Source: JAAXGX01 sp965221595 | Lineage (GTDB): Bacteria > Acidobacteriota > Vicinamibacteria > Vicinamibacterales > UBA8438 | Assembly: GCA_965221595.1 (NCBI GenBank) | Contig: OZ244900.1 | Span: 868,001-932,000, forward strand | DNA: 64,000 bases | Direction of reading: 5' to 3' | Shown here: piece after piece, positions 52,133-62,100 of the stretch | Position numbering within the stretch: the first letter of the stretch is position 1 | How the letters are laid out: each line of letters opens with the position of its first letter | Position numbers and translations under genes: made by a program | The notes under the pieces: model-generated | Database searches by the model: none | Seen by the model: the letters and a program-made list of their open reading frames with translations, nothing else | What the model was told of the DNA's origin: nothing

Positions 52133-52639
52133 TCAGGGTGCCGACTGGTCGTCGTCACAGGCCGCGATGGCTTGGCTGACCCGCTCGAAGATGCGCCGCG
52201 CGAGTTCCTGCGAGACGTGCTCCCGAATGGCGCCGCAGGGCACCACGACCGTGTCGCCTGTCGTGTCGATGGAAACGTCCCAGTGGGCGCGCTCCGGCAC
52301 GTCCGGCACGCCGCCGGACAGGTCCGGGCCGGCCGCCGCCTCCTGGCCGAACCGCCGCGCCCGCGCCGTGGAGAGCGGCACGTCGCCGAAACGGACCTGG
52401 ACCGCCCGGATGTCGGGCTTCGGGATGCGCCGCTCTCCCCAGTAGAACGCGCCCGCATCCTCGGCGAAGAAGACCAGGCCGGCGGGGGCGGGTACCTCGG
52501 CGACGATGGAGCGCCCCTCGGTGTCGAGTCGTTCGCGCCGTTGTTCGTGACCCCGGCGATAGCCCTGGAGCGCCGTCGCCATGCGCAGCGCGGCAAAGAC
52601 GAGCGCGACGACGACAGCGATCCCGATGAGATCGCGCAT
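52133..52639 (-). CDS. membrane-anchored protein of unknown function (168 aa)
   Basis: 168 residues. One N-terminal helix (IGIAVVVALVFAALRM) then a soluble domain with PAPAGLVFFAEDAGAFYWGE, repeated hydrophobic strands and a C-terminal helix. I do not recognise it. CATAAT is seven bases before the ATG. It is divergent from thiI across 68 bp. Confidence 0.6.
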   Translation of the reverse strand: MRDLIGIAVVVALVFAALRMATALQGYRRGHEQRRERLDTEGRSIVAEVPAPAGLVFFAEDAGAFYWGERRIPKPDIRAVQVRFGDVPLSTARARRFGQEAAAGPDLSGGVPDVPERAHWDVSIDTTGDTVVVPCGAIREHVSQELARRIFERVSQAIAACDDDQSAP

Positions 52640-52646
52640 CCGGGGA

Positions 52647-52654
52647 ATTATGCT
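52647..52654. promoter_or_regulatory. overlapping divergent -10 elements
   Basis: Minus strand CATAAT at 52652-52647, ending 7 nt before the ATG at 52639; plus strand TATGCT at 52649-52654 for thiI, with a leader of about 50 nt. Confidence 0.4.
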
Positions 52655-52707
52655 ACAGGAGCCGGCGCCGCAGAACGGTACGGCTCGGCGGGAGCGACGG
52701 CAGTGCC

Positions 52708-53895
52708 ATGGAATCGGTAATCGTCCACTACCAGGAGATCGCCCTCAAGGGCCGAAACCGCCCCTGGTTCGTCGAGCGTCTGGTCGTGAACCTGCGCCAG
52801 GCCCTCGCCGACCTCGACCTCGTACGCGTCCGCGCGCTGATGGGCCGCATCGAGGTGGTGCTGGGCCCGAACGCCGACTGGGGCGAGGCCCGGGCCCGGC
52901 TCGGCCGCGTCTTCGGTGTCGCCAACTTCTCGCGGGCCCGCCGCACCGGCCGCGACCTCGACGAGCTGGCCGCCGCCATACTGGCCGATCTCGCCGGCCG
53001 CACACCGCGCAGCTTCCGCGTCACCGCGCGGCGCGCCGACAAGACCTACGCGCTTACGTCGCCCGAGATCGAGCGGCGCCTGGGCGGGCTGATCCACGCC
53101 GCTAGCGGCTGGTCGGTCGACCTCGGCAACCCGGAGCTCAACGTCCGCATCGAGATCCTGCCGCGCGAGGCCTTCTACGCCCTCGACCGTAACCCCGGTC
53201 CCGGCGGGCTGCCGTCGGGGGCCAGCGGCCAGGTGCTGTGCCTGCTGTCCGGCGGCATCGACTCGCCGGTGGCCGCCTACCGGCTGATGAAGCGCGGCTG
53301 CCGCGTCCGGTTCCTGCACTTCCACAGCTATCCCATCCTGTCGCATGCGTCGCGTGACAAGGTGCGCGAAATCGCCCGGCTGCTGACGCAGTACCAGCTC
53401 GGCTCCCGTCTATACATGGTGGCGTTCGGGGACATCCAGCGGCAGGTCGTGGTATCCGTCCCGCCGCCGCTGCGCGTGGTGCTCTACCGCCGGCTGATGA
53501 TGCGCATTGCCGAGCGGCTGGCGCGGGCCGCGGGCGCCGGGGCGCTCGTGACCGGCGAGGCCCTGGGGCAGGTGGCCTCGCAGACGCTGGAGAACCTGGC
53601 CATCATCGACTCGGTGGTGTCGAGCCTGCCGATCCTGCGGCCGCTGGTCGGTTCCGACAAGAACGAGATATCGGACGAGGCGACCGCGCTGGGCACGTAC
53701 CCCATCTCGATCATCCCGGACCAGGACTGCTGCCAGCTCTTCACGCCGCGCCATCCGGTGACCAAGGCACGCCGGGGCGAGGTGGAGGCGGCCGAGCGCG
53801 CGTTGCCCATCGAGGCGCTGGTCGCCCGGGCACTCGACGCCGCCGAGCGCGAGGACTTCAGCTTTCCGGCAGATGCGGGTGCAGGATCCCCTTGA
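52708..53895 (+). CDS. thiI: tRNA 4-thiouridine synthase ThiI (no rhodanese domain)
   Basis: 395 residues. A THUMP domain (GVANFSRARRTGRDL, FRVTARRADKTY) precedes the PP-loop LCLLSGGIDSPVAAYRLMKRG. GEALGQVASQTLENLAIID and PDQDCCQLFTP follow. It adenylates U8 of tRNA and inserts sulfur; without the C-terminal rhodanese a separate sulfurtransferase is needed, and one lies at 58156. Its 3' end overlaps the Nudix gene by 38 bp. Confidence 0.92.
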   Translation: MESVIVHYQEIALKGRNRPWFVERLVVNLRQALADLDLVRVRALMGRIEVVLGPNADWGEARARLGRVFGVANFSRARRTGRDLDELAAAILADLAGRTPRSFRVTARRADKTYALTSPEIERRLGGLIHAASGWSVDLGNPELNVRIEILPREAFYALDRNPGPGGLPSGASGQVLCLLSGGIDSPVAAYRLMKRGCRVRFLHFHSYPILSHASRDKVREIARLLTQYQLGSRLYMVAFGDIQRQVVVSVPPPLRVVLYRRLMMRIAERLARAAGAGALVTGEALGQVASQTLENLAIIDSVVSSLPILRPLVGSDKNEISDEATALGTYPISIIPDQDCCQLFTPRHPVTKARRGEVEAAERALPIEALVARALDAAEREDFSFPADAGAGSP

Positions 53896-54400
53896 GGTAG
53901 TCGCGCAGTGCATCGCGCGTGCTGCGGAAGGCAAGCTCGTTCCAGGGAATGTCGTCCACCGCGAACCAGGCGGCCTCCAGCGACTCGTCGTCGGCCCGCA
54001 GCTCGCCCCCGACCCAGGTCGCCGCGTAGACGACGATGATGGGCGTGCGGCCGGCGTAGGCGTAGAGGTTGATCAGGCCGTCCAGCCGGATGCGGAGGTT
54101 GGCTTCCTCGAGCGCCTCGCGGGCCGCCGCCGCCTCCGGCACCTCGCCGCGGTCCACGTAGCCGCCGGGAAAGACCCATTTGCCGTAGCCCGGCTCGATG
54201 GAGCGCCGCACCAGGGCCACCTCGCCGTCGGCGTTGCGGATGACCGTGCCGACCGCAATCTTCGGGTCGAAGTAGACGATGTGGCCGCAGCCCCGGCAGA
54301 CGGGCCGCTCGGCCTCGCCGGTCTTGACCACCCGCGGCTCGAGCCCGCCCCCGCACAGGGGGCAGAACCGGTAGGGGGCATCGTGCTGGTGGGGCGGCAT
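53858..54400 (-). CDS. zinc-ribbon Nudix hydrolase
   Basis: 180 residues from the ATG at 54400. An N-terminal zinc ribbon (RFCPLCGGGLE, VCRGCGHIVYFDP) is followed by the Nudix box WVFPGGYVDRGEVPE with REALEEAN. It resembles NudC-like NADH or nucleoside-diphosphate hydrolases; the substrate is not clear. The tail overlaps thiI on the other strand by 38 bp. Confidence 0.88.
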   Translation of the reverse strand: MPPHQHDAPYRFCPLCGGGLEPRVVKTGEAERPVCRGCGHIVYFDPKIAVGTVIRNADGEVALVRRSIEPGYGKWVFPGGYVDRGEVPEAAAAREALEEANLRIRLDGLINLYAYAGRTPIIVVYAATWVGGELRADDESLEAAWFAVDDIPWNELAFRSTRDALRDYLKGILHPHLPES

Positions 54401-54418
54401 CGGCAGACCGACGCTACC

Positions 54419-54425
54419 GTATAAT
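54419..54425. promoter_or_regulatory. TATAAT for def, overlapping TTATAC for Nudix
   Basis: Plus strand TATAAT at 54420-54425 ends 8 nt before the def ATG. Minus strand TTATAC at 54424-54419 is 18 nt before the Nudix ATG. Confidence 0.5.
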
Positions 54426-54433
54426 CGGCGAAC

Positions 54434-54973
54434 ATGTCCATCTTGAAGGTGGCGCGCATGGGGCACCCGGTGCTGCGCACGCCGGCGCGGCTTCTGGAGC
54501 CGTCCGAGATCGACGCACCAGCCATCCAGCGCCTGATCGACGACATGTTCGAAACCATGCGCGAGTACCGCGGCATCGGTCTGGCCGCGCCGCAGGTGCA
54601 CGAGAGCCTGCGCCTGTTCGTGGCCGGCGTCGACGCCCCGGAAGCCAGCATGCCGCCCGTGGTGCTGATCAACCCGGTAGTCGAACCGGTCGGCGCCGCA
54701 ACGGAGGAGGACTGGGAGGGCTGCCTCAGCATCCCCGACGTGCGCGGTCGCGTCCCGCGCGCGGTCGACGTCCGGGTAACGGCCTTCGACCGCTTCGGCA
54801 TCCAGGTCTCGATGACCGCCTCGGGCTTCCCGGCGCGCGTCATCCAGCACGAGACCGACCACCTCGACGGCGTGCTCTTCCTCGACCGCATGGCATCGCT
54901 CGAGAGCCTCACGTTCCTCCAGGAGTACGGGCGCTACTGGGACAAGGAGGACGCTGCGGCGTCCGGGGAGTAG
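54434..54973 (+). CDS. def: peptide deformylase
   Basis: 179 residues. All three motifs are intact: YRGIGLAAPQVHESL, EEDWEGCLSIPDVRG and VIQHETDHLDGVLFLD with the HExxH metal site. It removes the N-formyl group from nascent proteins using Fe2+ or Zn2+. It is led by a leaderless-type -10. fmt, its usual partner, is not adjacent. Confidence 0.95.
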   Translation: MSILKVARMGHPVLRTPARLLEPSEIDAPAIQRLIDDMFETMREYRGIGLAAPQVHESLRLFVAGVDAPEASMPPVVLINPVVEPVGAATEEDWEGCLSIPDVRGRVPRAVDVRVTAFDRFGIQVSMTASGFPARVIQHETDHLDGVLFLDRMASLESLTFLQEYGRYWDKEDAAASGE

Positions 54974-54980
54974 CAGCCCG

Positions 54981-55019
54981 CACGGTGGAACCGTGTAGAG
55001 CGGTGCCAGGCCGCCTGGC
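54981..55019 (+). other. two consecutive short hairpins after def
   Basis: CACGGT/ACCGTG around a 3-nt loop (54981-54995), then GCCAGG/CCTGGC around CCG (55005-55019). Neither has a T tract, so termination is uncertain; they could slow polymerase or mark the 3' end. Confidence 0.35.
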
Positions 55020-55112
55020 CCCGTCCGATTGAAGCCCATGGACATCGAGCCGGCCGCACCGGCCGGTGCGGCCCGAGGCGCGGACCGTTTCGGAAGAAGG
55101 GAGCCACGACTC

Positions 55113-55574
55113 GTGTCCACCGTCGAAAATCGTCTGGCCGCGCTGGGCCTCGAGTTGCCCCCGGCCGCCAATCCCGTCGCCAACTACGTTCCCGCCGTGC
55201 GCACGGGCAACCTGCTGTTCGTCGCCGGCCAGTTGCCCCGCGACGCCGACGGCCGCCTCATCACCGGCCGCGTCGGCGAGTCGATGGACGTCGACGCGGC
55301 CTACCAGGCCGCCCGCTCGTGCGGGCTGCAGGCACTCGCGGCCGTGAAGGACGCCGTCGGCGACCTCGACCGCGTCGTACGGGTCGTGCGCGTCATGGGT
55401 CTGGTCAATGCCGCTCCCGACTGCCGCGACCAGCCTGCGGTGATCAACGGTTTCTCGGACCTGATGGTGGAGGCGTTCGGGCCGGCGGGGCGACACGCGC
55501 GGGTGGCGTACGGTGCCGGTTCGTTGCCCGGCGGCGTGCCGGTGGAGGTCGAGGTGCTGCTCGAGGTCACGTAG
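55113..55574 (+). CDS. RidA/YjgF-family protein
   Basis: 153 residues from a GTG at 55113, preferred because a GAAGGGAG lies nine bases upstream; the open frame extends 28 codons further up without family-like sequence. Motifs: NYVPAVRTGNLLFVAGQLP, VGDLDRVVRVVRVMGLVNA and GPAGRHARVAYGAGSLPGGVPVEVEVLLEV. The Arg and Glu of imine deaminase RidA are present. It removes reactive enamines and imines from PLP enzymes, such as the dehydratase at 24637. Confidence 0.88.
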   Translation: MSTVENRLAALGLELPPAANPVANYVPAVRTGNLLFVAGQLPRDADGRLITGRVGESMDVDAAYQAARSCGLQALAAVKDAVGDLDRVVRVVRVMGLVNAAPDCRDQPAVINGFSDLMVEAFGPAGRHARVAYGAGSLPGGVPVEVEVLLEVT

Positions 55575-55684
55575 CGGCACCCCGGACCCACTCCCGGACT
55601 ACAAGGGGCGTCCGCGGCGTTGCCGAGCACCGTGTGAGGGGCAGCGCGGCGCAGCGCCGTCGTATTCGCACAGTCCACTATGGA

Positions 55685-57289
55685 CTAGCCGCGCACACGT
55701 CCCGACCGGGTAGCCTGCTTGGCCTTCAGCCGTCCGAGCTCCACCGCGGAGTGATCCGCGAACGTCATCGCATCCGCAATCGCCCGATGACCCGCTTTCT
55801 CCGCGATCAGGCGATGCATCTGCTGGCAGACCCGGCGGTACGCGGGATGCCCCTGGGGCGCGGTGCGCAGCTCGATGACGTGCATTGCTTCGCGGGCGTT
55901 CATCTGCAGGTAGAACCGGATGCGGTAGGCCATCGAGACGGCGTACTGCGCCACGAGGGGAGAGTGCGCAGCCTGGAGGCGCTGGTGGAGATCGGCGGCC
56001 TCTTCGGTGGCGCGGTTCCAGTCGTCGCCGGCACCGGCCTCGTCGATGGCGGTCGGCCGCGTACAACCGTGGGCGGGCGCGAGGTGCTGCCAGTCGATGG
56101 TCAGCAGGCGGTGGCGTTGGAGATCCCGGAACGCGCCGTAGTCGGACAGGACGTCGAAGCAGTACGTGGACCGTTCGAATGCCCGACCCGGCTTGTGGCG
56201 GCGGTTCTCCCGGTTGCCGACACAGGCCCGCAGGACGCGCATCCGATCCTCCAGCGACATGGCGCGGGCAGTCGCCATGAGCTGGTCGTGGGGCAGCCGG
56301 GACGCAGGATACAGGGCAGCCGCGACGACCTTGACCTCGCCGTCGGGGTCGAAGTCGTTCAGGGTGACCTCGGGGCGCGGCTCGGCGTCGACCTGGCCGA
56401 CCAGATCAGTGCTTACCTGAGCGGTGTCCGCGCGCCGGTCGGCGAGGTACTCGGACCAGCGCACACCGCGGTCGGGCCGATCCACCCGCGCCAGGAACGC
56501 CGGGATGACCCGTCGCAGTTCGGGCAGCATCAGCCTGCCCACCGTGCGCGCCTCTGCCAGCGGGTGGGCGCCCAGGCGGAGCAGGAGCGCCTCGTAGGCC
56601 TGGCCCGAACCGTAGATGCCGACGTTGGACTTCGTGGCCGCCGGCAGCAGGCCGCGCAGCGCGTCGAGAGCGCGGGCACGGACTGCGGCGCGGTAAGCGG
56701 CGTCCGTATCGTCCTTCGACCTGGGGTGGCGCCGGCGGAAGTGCACCTGCATCGGCTCCAGCCACCGGGCGTAGGTTTCAAAGGCGCGGTCGAGGTAGTC
56801 GACGTAGAGGGCGCGCAGTGCGGGATCGTTCAGCTCGTCCGGGACGACGTACTTCCAGCGCCCGCCGGGGCGGTCGGTGTACGGGACGTAGCGGGTGGAC
56901 TGCTCCAGGTAGGACATGAGCCTGCCACGCTCGAGCACCTTGGTGAGGACGTTCGAGACGCCCTCGCAGGCGAGGTGGGCGCCCCCGAGCTGGGCGACCG
57001 AATCGTCGCCGTACTCCCCGAAGACCCGGGCGTAGAGGCGCTCGGCGCGCTCGATGCCGGCGCTAGGGGTGTGGGCGTCGCCGGCCTCCAGGTGGTCGAG
57101 GAACTCGTCGAGGAAGAGCCTGCGGACCGACTTGGCCGAGCGGGAGTAGCGCGCGAACAGGGCGCCCTTGACGACCTCCGGCAGGTTGGTCAGCACGAAG
57201 ACGGGGCTGTCGGTGTTGCCGAAGTAGGGAGCGAGGGCGTCGCGTTCCGCGAGCGTGAACGAGTCGACGGAGTCTGGCGGCAGGGACAC
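55685..57289 (-). CDS. thyX: flavin-dependent thymidylate synthase ThyX, long form
   Basis: 534 residues, about twice the usual ThyX. The N-terminal half resembles a degenerate ThyX repeat (FALLARYSRSAKSVR-like, STRYVPYTDRPGGRWKYV); the C-terminal half has RHRLLTIDWQ and RFYLQMNAREAMHVIELRTAPQGHPAYR. It methylates dUMP using methylene-THF and FADH2. The canonical RHRRS is present in loosened form. The GTG at 57289 has TAGATT seven bases upstream. Confidence 0.88.
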   Translation of the reverse strand: MSLPPDSVDSFTLAERDALAPYFGNTDSPVFVLTNLPEVVKGALFARYSRSAKSVRRLFLDEFLDHLEAGDAHTPSAGIERAERLYARVFGEYGDDSVAQLGGAHLACEGVSNVLTKVLERGRLMSYLEQSTRYVPYTDRPGGRWKYVVPDELNDPALRALYVDYLDRAFETYARWLEPMQVHFRRRHPRSKDDTDAAYRAAVRARALDALRGLLPAATKSNVGIYGSGQAYEALLLRLGAHPLAEARTVGRLMLPELRRVIPAFLARVDRPDRGVRWSEYLADRRADTAQVSTDLVGQVDAEPRPEVTLNDFDPDGEVKVVAAALYPASRLPHDQLMATARAMSLEDRMRVLRACVGNRENRRHKPGRAFERSTYCFDVLSDYGAFRDLQRHRLLTIDWQHLAPAHGCTRPTAIDEAGAGDDWNRATEEAADLHQRLQAAHSPLVAQYAVSMAYRIRFYLQMNAREAMHVIELRTAPQGHPAYRRVCQQMHRLIAEKAGHRAIADAMTFADHSAVELGRLKAKQATRSGRVRG

Positions 57290-57293
57290 GCCG

Positions 57294-57302
57294 TATAATC
57301 TA
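57294..57302. promoter_or_regulatory. symmetric -10 shared by thyX and the MBL gene
   Basis: Plus strand TATAAT at 57294-57299 for the MBL gene (start 57338); minus strand TAGATT at 57302-57297, 7 nt before the thyX GTG. The two elements overlap by three bases. Confidence 0.5.
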
Positions 57303-57337
57303 CAGCGCACCGCGGGCCGTCGGCCGGTCTTGACGAC

Positions 57338-58159
57338 GTGAACGTGATCCTCGTGCCCGGGTTCAATCCGGGTCCCTACACCGGCGCCGGAAACAACACC
57401 TACCTGCTGCCCGGCAGTGAACCGACGCTCATCGACTCGGCCACGGGCGACCCGCGCCATGTGGCGGCGCTGGAGCAGGGGCTCGGCGCGTCGAAACTGG
57501 CGCGCGTGCTGGTGACGCATGCGCACGTCGACCACGCGGCGGGGTGCAAGGGCCTGGCCGAGCGCTGGCCGGCAGCCGAGTTCGTCAAGATCCCGTGGCC
57601 GCAGCAGGATGCACGCTACCCGGTGGACTGGCGGGCCATGAGGGACGGAGAGCACGTGGCCGCGGGCGACAGCCGTCTGCGGGTGGTGCACACCCCGGGT
57701 CATGCGCCCGACCACGCCTGCCTCTTCGACGAGGTCGAGGGCGTTCTCTTCTGCGGGGACCTGCTGGTGGAGGGTGGCACCGTGGTCATCCCGGCCGGTT
57801 TCGGCGGGAGTCTGACGGACTATCTGGCCAGCCTGCAGCGGGTTCTGGAGCTGGCGCCGGCGCGCGTGCTGCCCGCCCACGGGCCGGAGATCGAGGACGT
57901 CGGGGCGCTCGTCCGGCACTACTTCGAGCGGCGGCAGCAGCGCGAGGAGCAGGTCGTGGCGGCGTTGCGAGCCGGCTGCGCCACGCTCGAGGCCATCACC
58001 GGGCGCATCTACGACGAGCTGCCGGCCAACCTGCGCCGGCCGGCAGCCGAGACCGTGTGCGCGCATCTCGTCAAGCTGCGCGACGAGGGGCGGGCGCGGG
58101 AAGAAGAGGCCGGCCGCTGGGTGCTGGTCCAGCCCGGCCGGCCGGGAGGGCAACGATGA
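57338..58159 (+). CDS. metallo-beta-lactamase-fold hydrolase (LACTB2-like)
   Basis: 273 residues from a GTG. The MBL metal site is VTHAHVDHAAGC, with VVHTPGHAPDHAC, LFCGDLLVEGG and VLPAHGPEIEDV. A C-terminal winged-helix-like tail (AITGRIYDELPANLRRPAAETVCAHLVKL) resembles LACTB2 RNases. Its end overlaps the rhodanese start by ATGA. An RNase or thioesterase role is possible. Confidence 0.85.
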   Translation: MNVILVPGFNPGPYTGAGNNTYLLPGSEPTLIDSATGDPRHVAALEQGLGASKLARVLVTHAHVDHAAGCKGLAERWPAAEFVKIPWPQQDARYPVDWRAMRDGEHVAAGDSRLRVVHTPGHAPDHACLFDEVEGVLFCGDLLVEGGTVVIPAGFGGSLTDYLASLQRVLELAPARVLPAHGPEIEDVGALVRHYFERRQQREEQVVAALRAGCATLEAITGRIYDELPANLRRPAAETVCAHLVKLRDEGRAREEEAGRWVLVQPGRPGGQR

Positions 58160-59028
58160 CGTCCAACACCGGAGACGCGAAGGGCTACGAGAATCCGGGC
58201 CTGCTCATCTCGCCCGCGACGCTGGCCGCGCAAATCGGACCGGACGCGGGGACGGACCAGCCGGCCGGCGAAGTGGTGATCCTGGACCTGCGTCCCGCCG
58301 AGCAGTTCGCGGCCGGGCACCTGCCCGGAGCGGTCCACCTGGACCTGTTCGGCATCAGCCTGGTCGACACGGACCCGGCACCGCTCGACGCGTTCCTGTG
58401 GATCATCGCGCACCTGCTGGCCACGCGCGGCGTCTCCGCGGCGCGGCCCGTGGTGGTGTACGACGAGCAGTCGGGCATCCGCGCGGCGCGCGCGTTCTGG
58501 TTCCTCGAGCTCTTCGGCCATCCCGACGTGCGCGTGCTCGACGGCGGCTTCGGCGCCTGGCAGCGGGCCGGACTGCGGGTGACACGCGACCCGCACCCGC
58601 CCCGCAAGGTCGAGTGGCAGGTCGCGCGCAACGACGGGCGCGTGCTGGCCACGTGGAAGGACGTGCGCGACCGGCTCGGCAGCCCGGACACCGTCGTCCT
58701 CGACACGCGCAGCGACGGCGAGTACCTGGGCACGAACGTCCGCGCCAGGCGGGGCGGCGCCATCCCCGGCGCCGTGCACATCGAGTGGACCCGCAACCTG
58801 GCCGCCGACGGCACGTTCAAGCCGGCGGCCGACCTGCAGGCCCTGTACGAGGCGGCCGGCGTCACGCGCGACAAGGAGGTCGTCACGTACTGCCAGGGCG
58901 GCTACCGCGCCGCCCACAGCTACCTGGCACTGCGCCTGCTCGGCTACCCGCGGGTGCGCAACTACCTGGGCTCGTGGAAGGAGTGGGGCGACCGGGAGGA
59001 CCTGCCCATCGAGACCCCCCGCGCCTGA
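58156..59028 (+). CDS. two-domain sulfurtransferase (thiosulfate/3-mercaptopyruvate type)
   Basis: 290 residues with two rhodanese domains. In the second, the active Cys is in TYCQGGYRAAHSY; the first has VVVYDEQSGIRAARAFW without Cys, as is normal. The loop length fits thiosulfate or 3-mercaptopyruvate sulfurtransferase, and the exact donor is unclear. It may feed ThiI, which here lacks its own rhodanese. It is coupled to the MBL gene by a four-base overlap. Confidence 0.88.
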   Translation: MTSNTGDAKGYENPGLLISPATLAAQIGPDAGTDQPAGEVVILDLRPAEQFAAGHLPGAVHLDLFGISLVDTDPAPLDAFLWIIAHLLATRGVSAARPVVVYDEQSGIRAARAFWFLELFGHPDVRVLDGGFGAWQRAGLRVTRDPHPPRKVEWQVARNDGRVLATWKDVRDRLGSPDTVVLDTRSDGEYLGTNVRARRGGAIPGAVHIEWTRNLAADGTFKPAADLQALYEAAGVTRDKEVVTYCQGGYRAAHSYLALRLLGYPRVRNYLGSWKEWGDREDLPIETPRA

Positions 59029-59113
59029 ACCGCCGCGTGCGTGGCCCCTCGCCGCCTGCCTGGACGCTCGTTCGGTGCCGGCGCTGCGCAGCACGCGGCA
59101 CCGGCAAGCCGGC

Positions 59114-62100
59114 CTATTCGATCCTCAGATCGGTAGAGACGGTGCCGAGGAGTTCGTGCAGAGCGGTCCGCATCTCTTCCGGGGCGGTGTCTCCGGCGCT
59201 CTCGTTCAGCAGTACGGCGACCTGAAAGCGCAGGTCGTTGCCGGCGCTCACCTCCAGCAACTTGGGGATCAGCTCCGCGAGGTCCTGGATCTGCGAACCC
59301 TCGAGTAGCGCTGGGACAGGTGGCGGGATCGGATCGACGATCTCCGCCGGGCGCTTCAGCCGTAGTTGTCCTGCTTCCTCGTACGAGCAGTTCACCGCGA
59401 TACTGCCGTCCGCCACTTCGAACCAGCGGCCCTCCACGCCGACCCGGATGCCTTCCCGGACAAGACCCCAGGGCAGCGTCGTGCGGCGGGACTGGGACAG
59501 CGCCTGCGTCAGGGCAACGCCGTTGGTCATCCCGTCGCGCCACGCGCCGGGCAACGCGTCCGCGACGAGTTCCTGGGCGAGGACCGGATCCGGCGTCCGG
59601 TGCAGCACGGCGCCGTCGTCCAGCACCCCGTAGGGGATCTGCTCCCGCCACACCGAGGCAGGGCCGTTCTTGAGCCAAACCGCGCCTTGTTCGACCGCTG
59701 CGCTCACGGCTGCGAGAACGGGCTCTCTGCCGCATGACGGGATGGGCCGCGTCTCCTCGTATCCCTCCCTCGCAATCCGCACCGTAAGCCCGCCCCCGAA
59801 GTAGCTAAGCAGCGCATTGATCGTCACGTGCCCGTCCTGCCACAGCTCGGGCAGCACGTCCGGGGCGAGCAGGGAGGCAGACAACGACGTGAGTTCGCAC
59901 TTGTCGGGGAGCACCACTTCGAGCTGGGCGTCCGGACGCGCCTCGGGGGCGACCATTTCGCGCCACCACGTTCTGGCGCTGCCGTCCGGCCGGACCAGCC
60001 GCGCCACGAAGAGGCCGCGTTCCACGCCTTGCAGAACCGTGTCGAGCAGGACGTTCGAACCCAGCAGCTTCGGCAGGCGCGGGTGGCGCGCGAAGGCGCT
60101 CGTCAGGTCGGTCACGCGGCGGGCGTCGTCGTCGTTCCGCCAGAGGTCGTAGGGCCCGTCCGGCAGCAGGGCCTCGGCATCGACCGCGGTTTCCTTGATG
60201 CGCGCGCGCTCGTCGTTCTTGATAACCGGAAACAGCGCCCCCGGGCCGGCCGCCAGCTTGAACGCCTGCGGCTCGTTCTGTTCGTTCACGGTGACGACCA
60301 CCGCGTAGGCCTGCCGGACGATCTCCGGAACGCGGTCCCCGGCCTCCTTCAGCCGGCGTCGGAGCCGCTCCGCCTGGAGGGGGTCGACCTGGTGCGCGTC
60401 GAGTCGGCCCGCTACGTCCTCCCAGCCCAGCAGTGCGCGGACGCCGGCGCGGGCTGCTTCGCGGCCGTCGTGCGACGGGACCGCCAGCACCACCGCGTTG
60501 CGGTGCACGCGCGGCCGGCCGGGTCCGGTGGTCTCGTCCAGAAAACGTTTCGCCGCGGGGCTCGGCTTGCCCGATTCCGAGGCCGCGTCGGCGCCGAGAA
60601 TCACGTAGCGGAAGCTGCCGTCGTCGCCCACGTCTCGGGGCGAGGCCGGCAGCAGATGCACGCCGGCGCCCGCGCCCTTCGCGCCCTCGATGAGCGCTCG
60701 TGTCTTGCGGATCTCGGCCTCGAGTCGGTCGTCGACCATCTCCCGGCTCACTCGCTGCCGGCAGGCTTCGTCGTGCATCTGGCGCAGGTTGGGGCGGTTG
60801 CCTAGACGCCACGACTTCGGCAACGCCGGGGCCGCTTCGCCGGTGTGCAGGTCCGCGTCCTCGTCGTCGAGAAACCACGAGATGTCACGCCACCGGCGGA
60901 GCCCCTTCTCCAGCTCGATTCCGTCCGAAGCGGTGGTTCCTGCCATGCGCACTAGCTCCGGCGTATGCGCCTTCTTCCCGATGGGCTGGGAGTGCAGGAA
61001 GACGGCGACCACCGCTTGCTCGGCTTCCCGGCCGTGGCCGAGGGCCGGCAACTCGTCCTGGATCTGTCGGGCCTTGTCCAGCTCCGCCTCCAGCAGGGTG
61101 CCCCAGTCCGTCCTGGCGCCCTCGGCGGTCTCGGACGTGGCGATGCCGGCGAGTTCGCGCACTGCTTCCGAGATGCCCGCCTTGCCGGGCTCGGCCAGCA
61201 GGGCCGCCGGACCGATGACTGGCGCGGTGTCCCAGTGCTCGGCCTCGCGCAACGCCGTCGCCAGCGTGCGCAGGATGCCGCGCGTCCGCTGGAACCCTTC
61301 GAGCTGGGTCCAGCGGCTGTAGAACGCGTCGGTCAGGTCGGGATGAAACGGAAAGCTCGCTAGGAACCGGTCCTCCTCCGCCTGTCGGTTCTTGGCCGTG
61401 GTTTCCTCCAGCTTGGCCAGATTCCGGACGACGCCGATGACGTGCGGGCGGAATCCCTCGAGATTCCGGACGTCGTCGGGTTCGAAGAAGCGTCGGCGGA
61501 GCACTACCGGCACGTCCTCCTTCTGGACCGGTTGGACGCCCTCCTCGCGCTGTCGCCGAAAGACATCGGACAGCTCGGACGTCAGGCGACTTCCGAGCTC
61601 GCCGCGCTGCTTGTGGGGATCGGTGGCAAGCAGCGAGGCGACCATCGCGGCCGTGTCGACCTTGCCCACCGCCTGCGTCAGGTACTGGAAGAAGTCGACG
61701 ATGCGCCCGCGCCAGACGGAGTCGAGGCCCGCCTTCTCGCGGGCGTACATCAGGACCTCGTCGACGAGGATCAACGTCGCGAGGCCGCGCTGCCGCGGGG
61801 CGGCCAGCAGCGCCGCCAGCAGCGGCTCGGCCGGCGGCGTCTCGCGTTCCGCGTCGAGTCCGTCGCCGTGGATCGCCCGCAACCCGTCGGCTCCCGCGAG
61901 CTGGAAGGCCAGGACGCTCCAGGGATGGCGCAGCGTGCGGACCTCCCCGTCCGGCCCGCGGACGTCGTCGATGCCGCGTTCCGCATCCAGCTTGTCGAAA
62001 CAGAGCGTGACGGTGAACGCCGCCGGCAGGTGCGCGTCCACGTGCTCGCGGAACTCCTGCACCGCCGGCAAGTCGGGCAGGCCCGCCGGGTCGCGGAACA

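Noticed and set aside
55029..55112. N-terminal extension of the RidA protein
   Set aside because: The ribosome site and family start support GTG at 55113.
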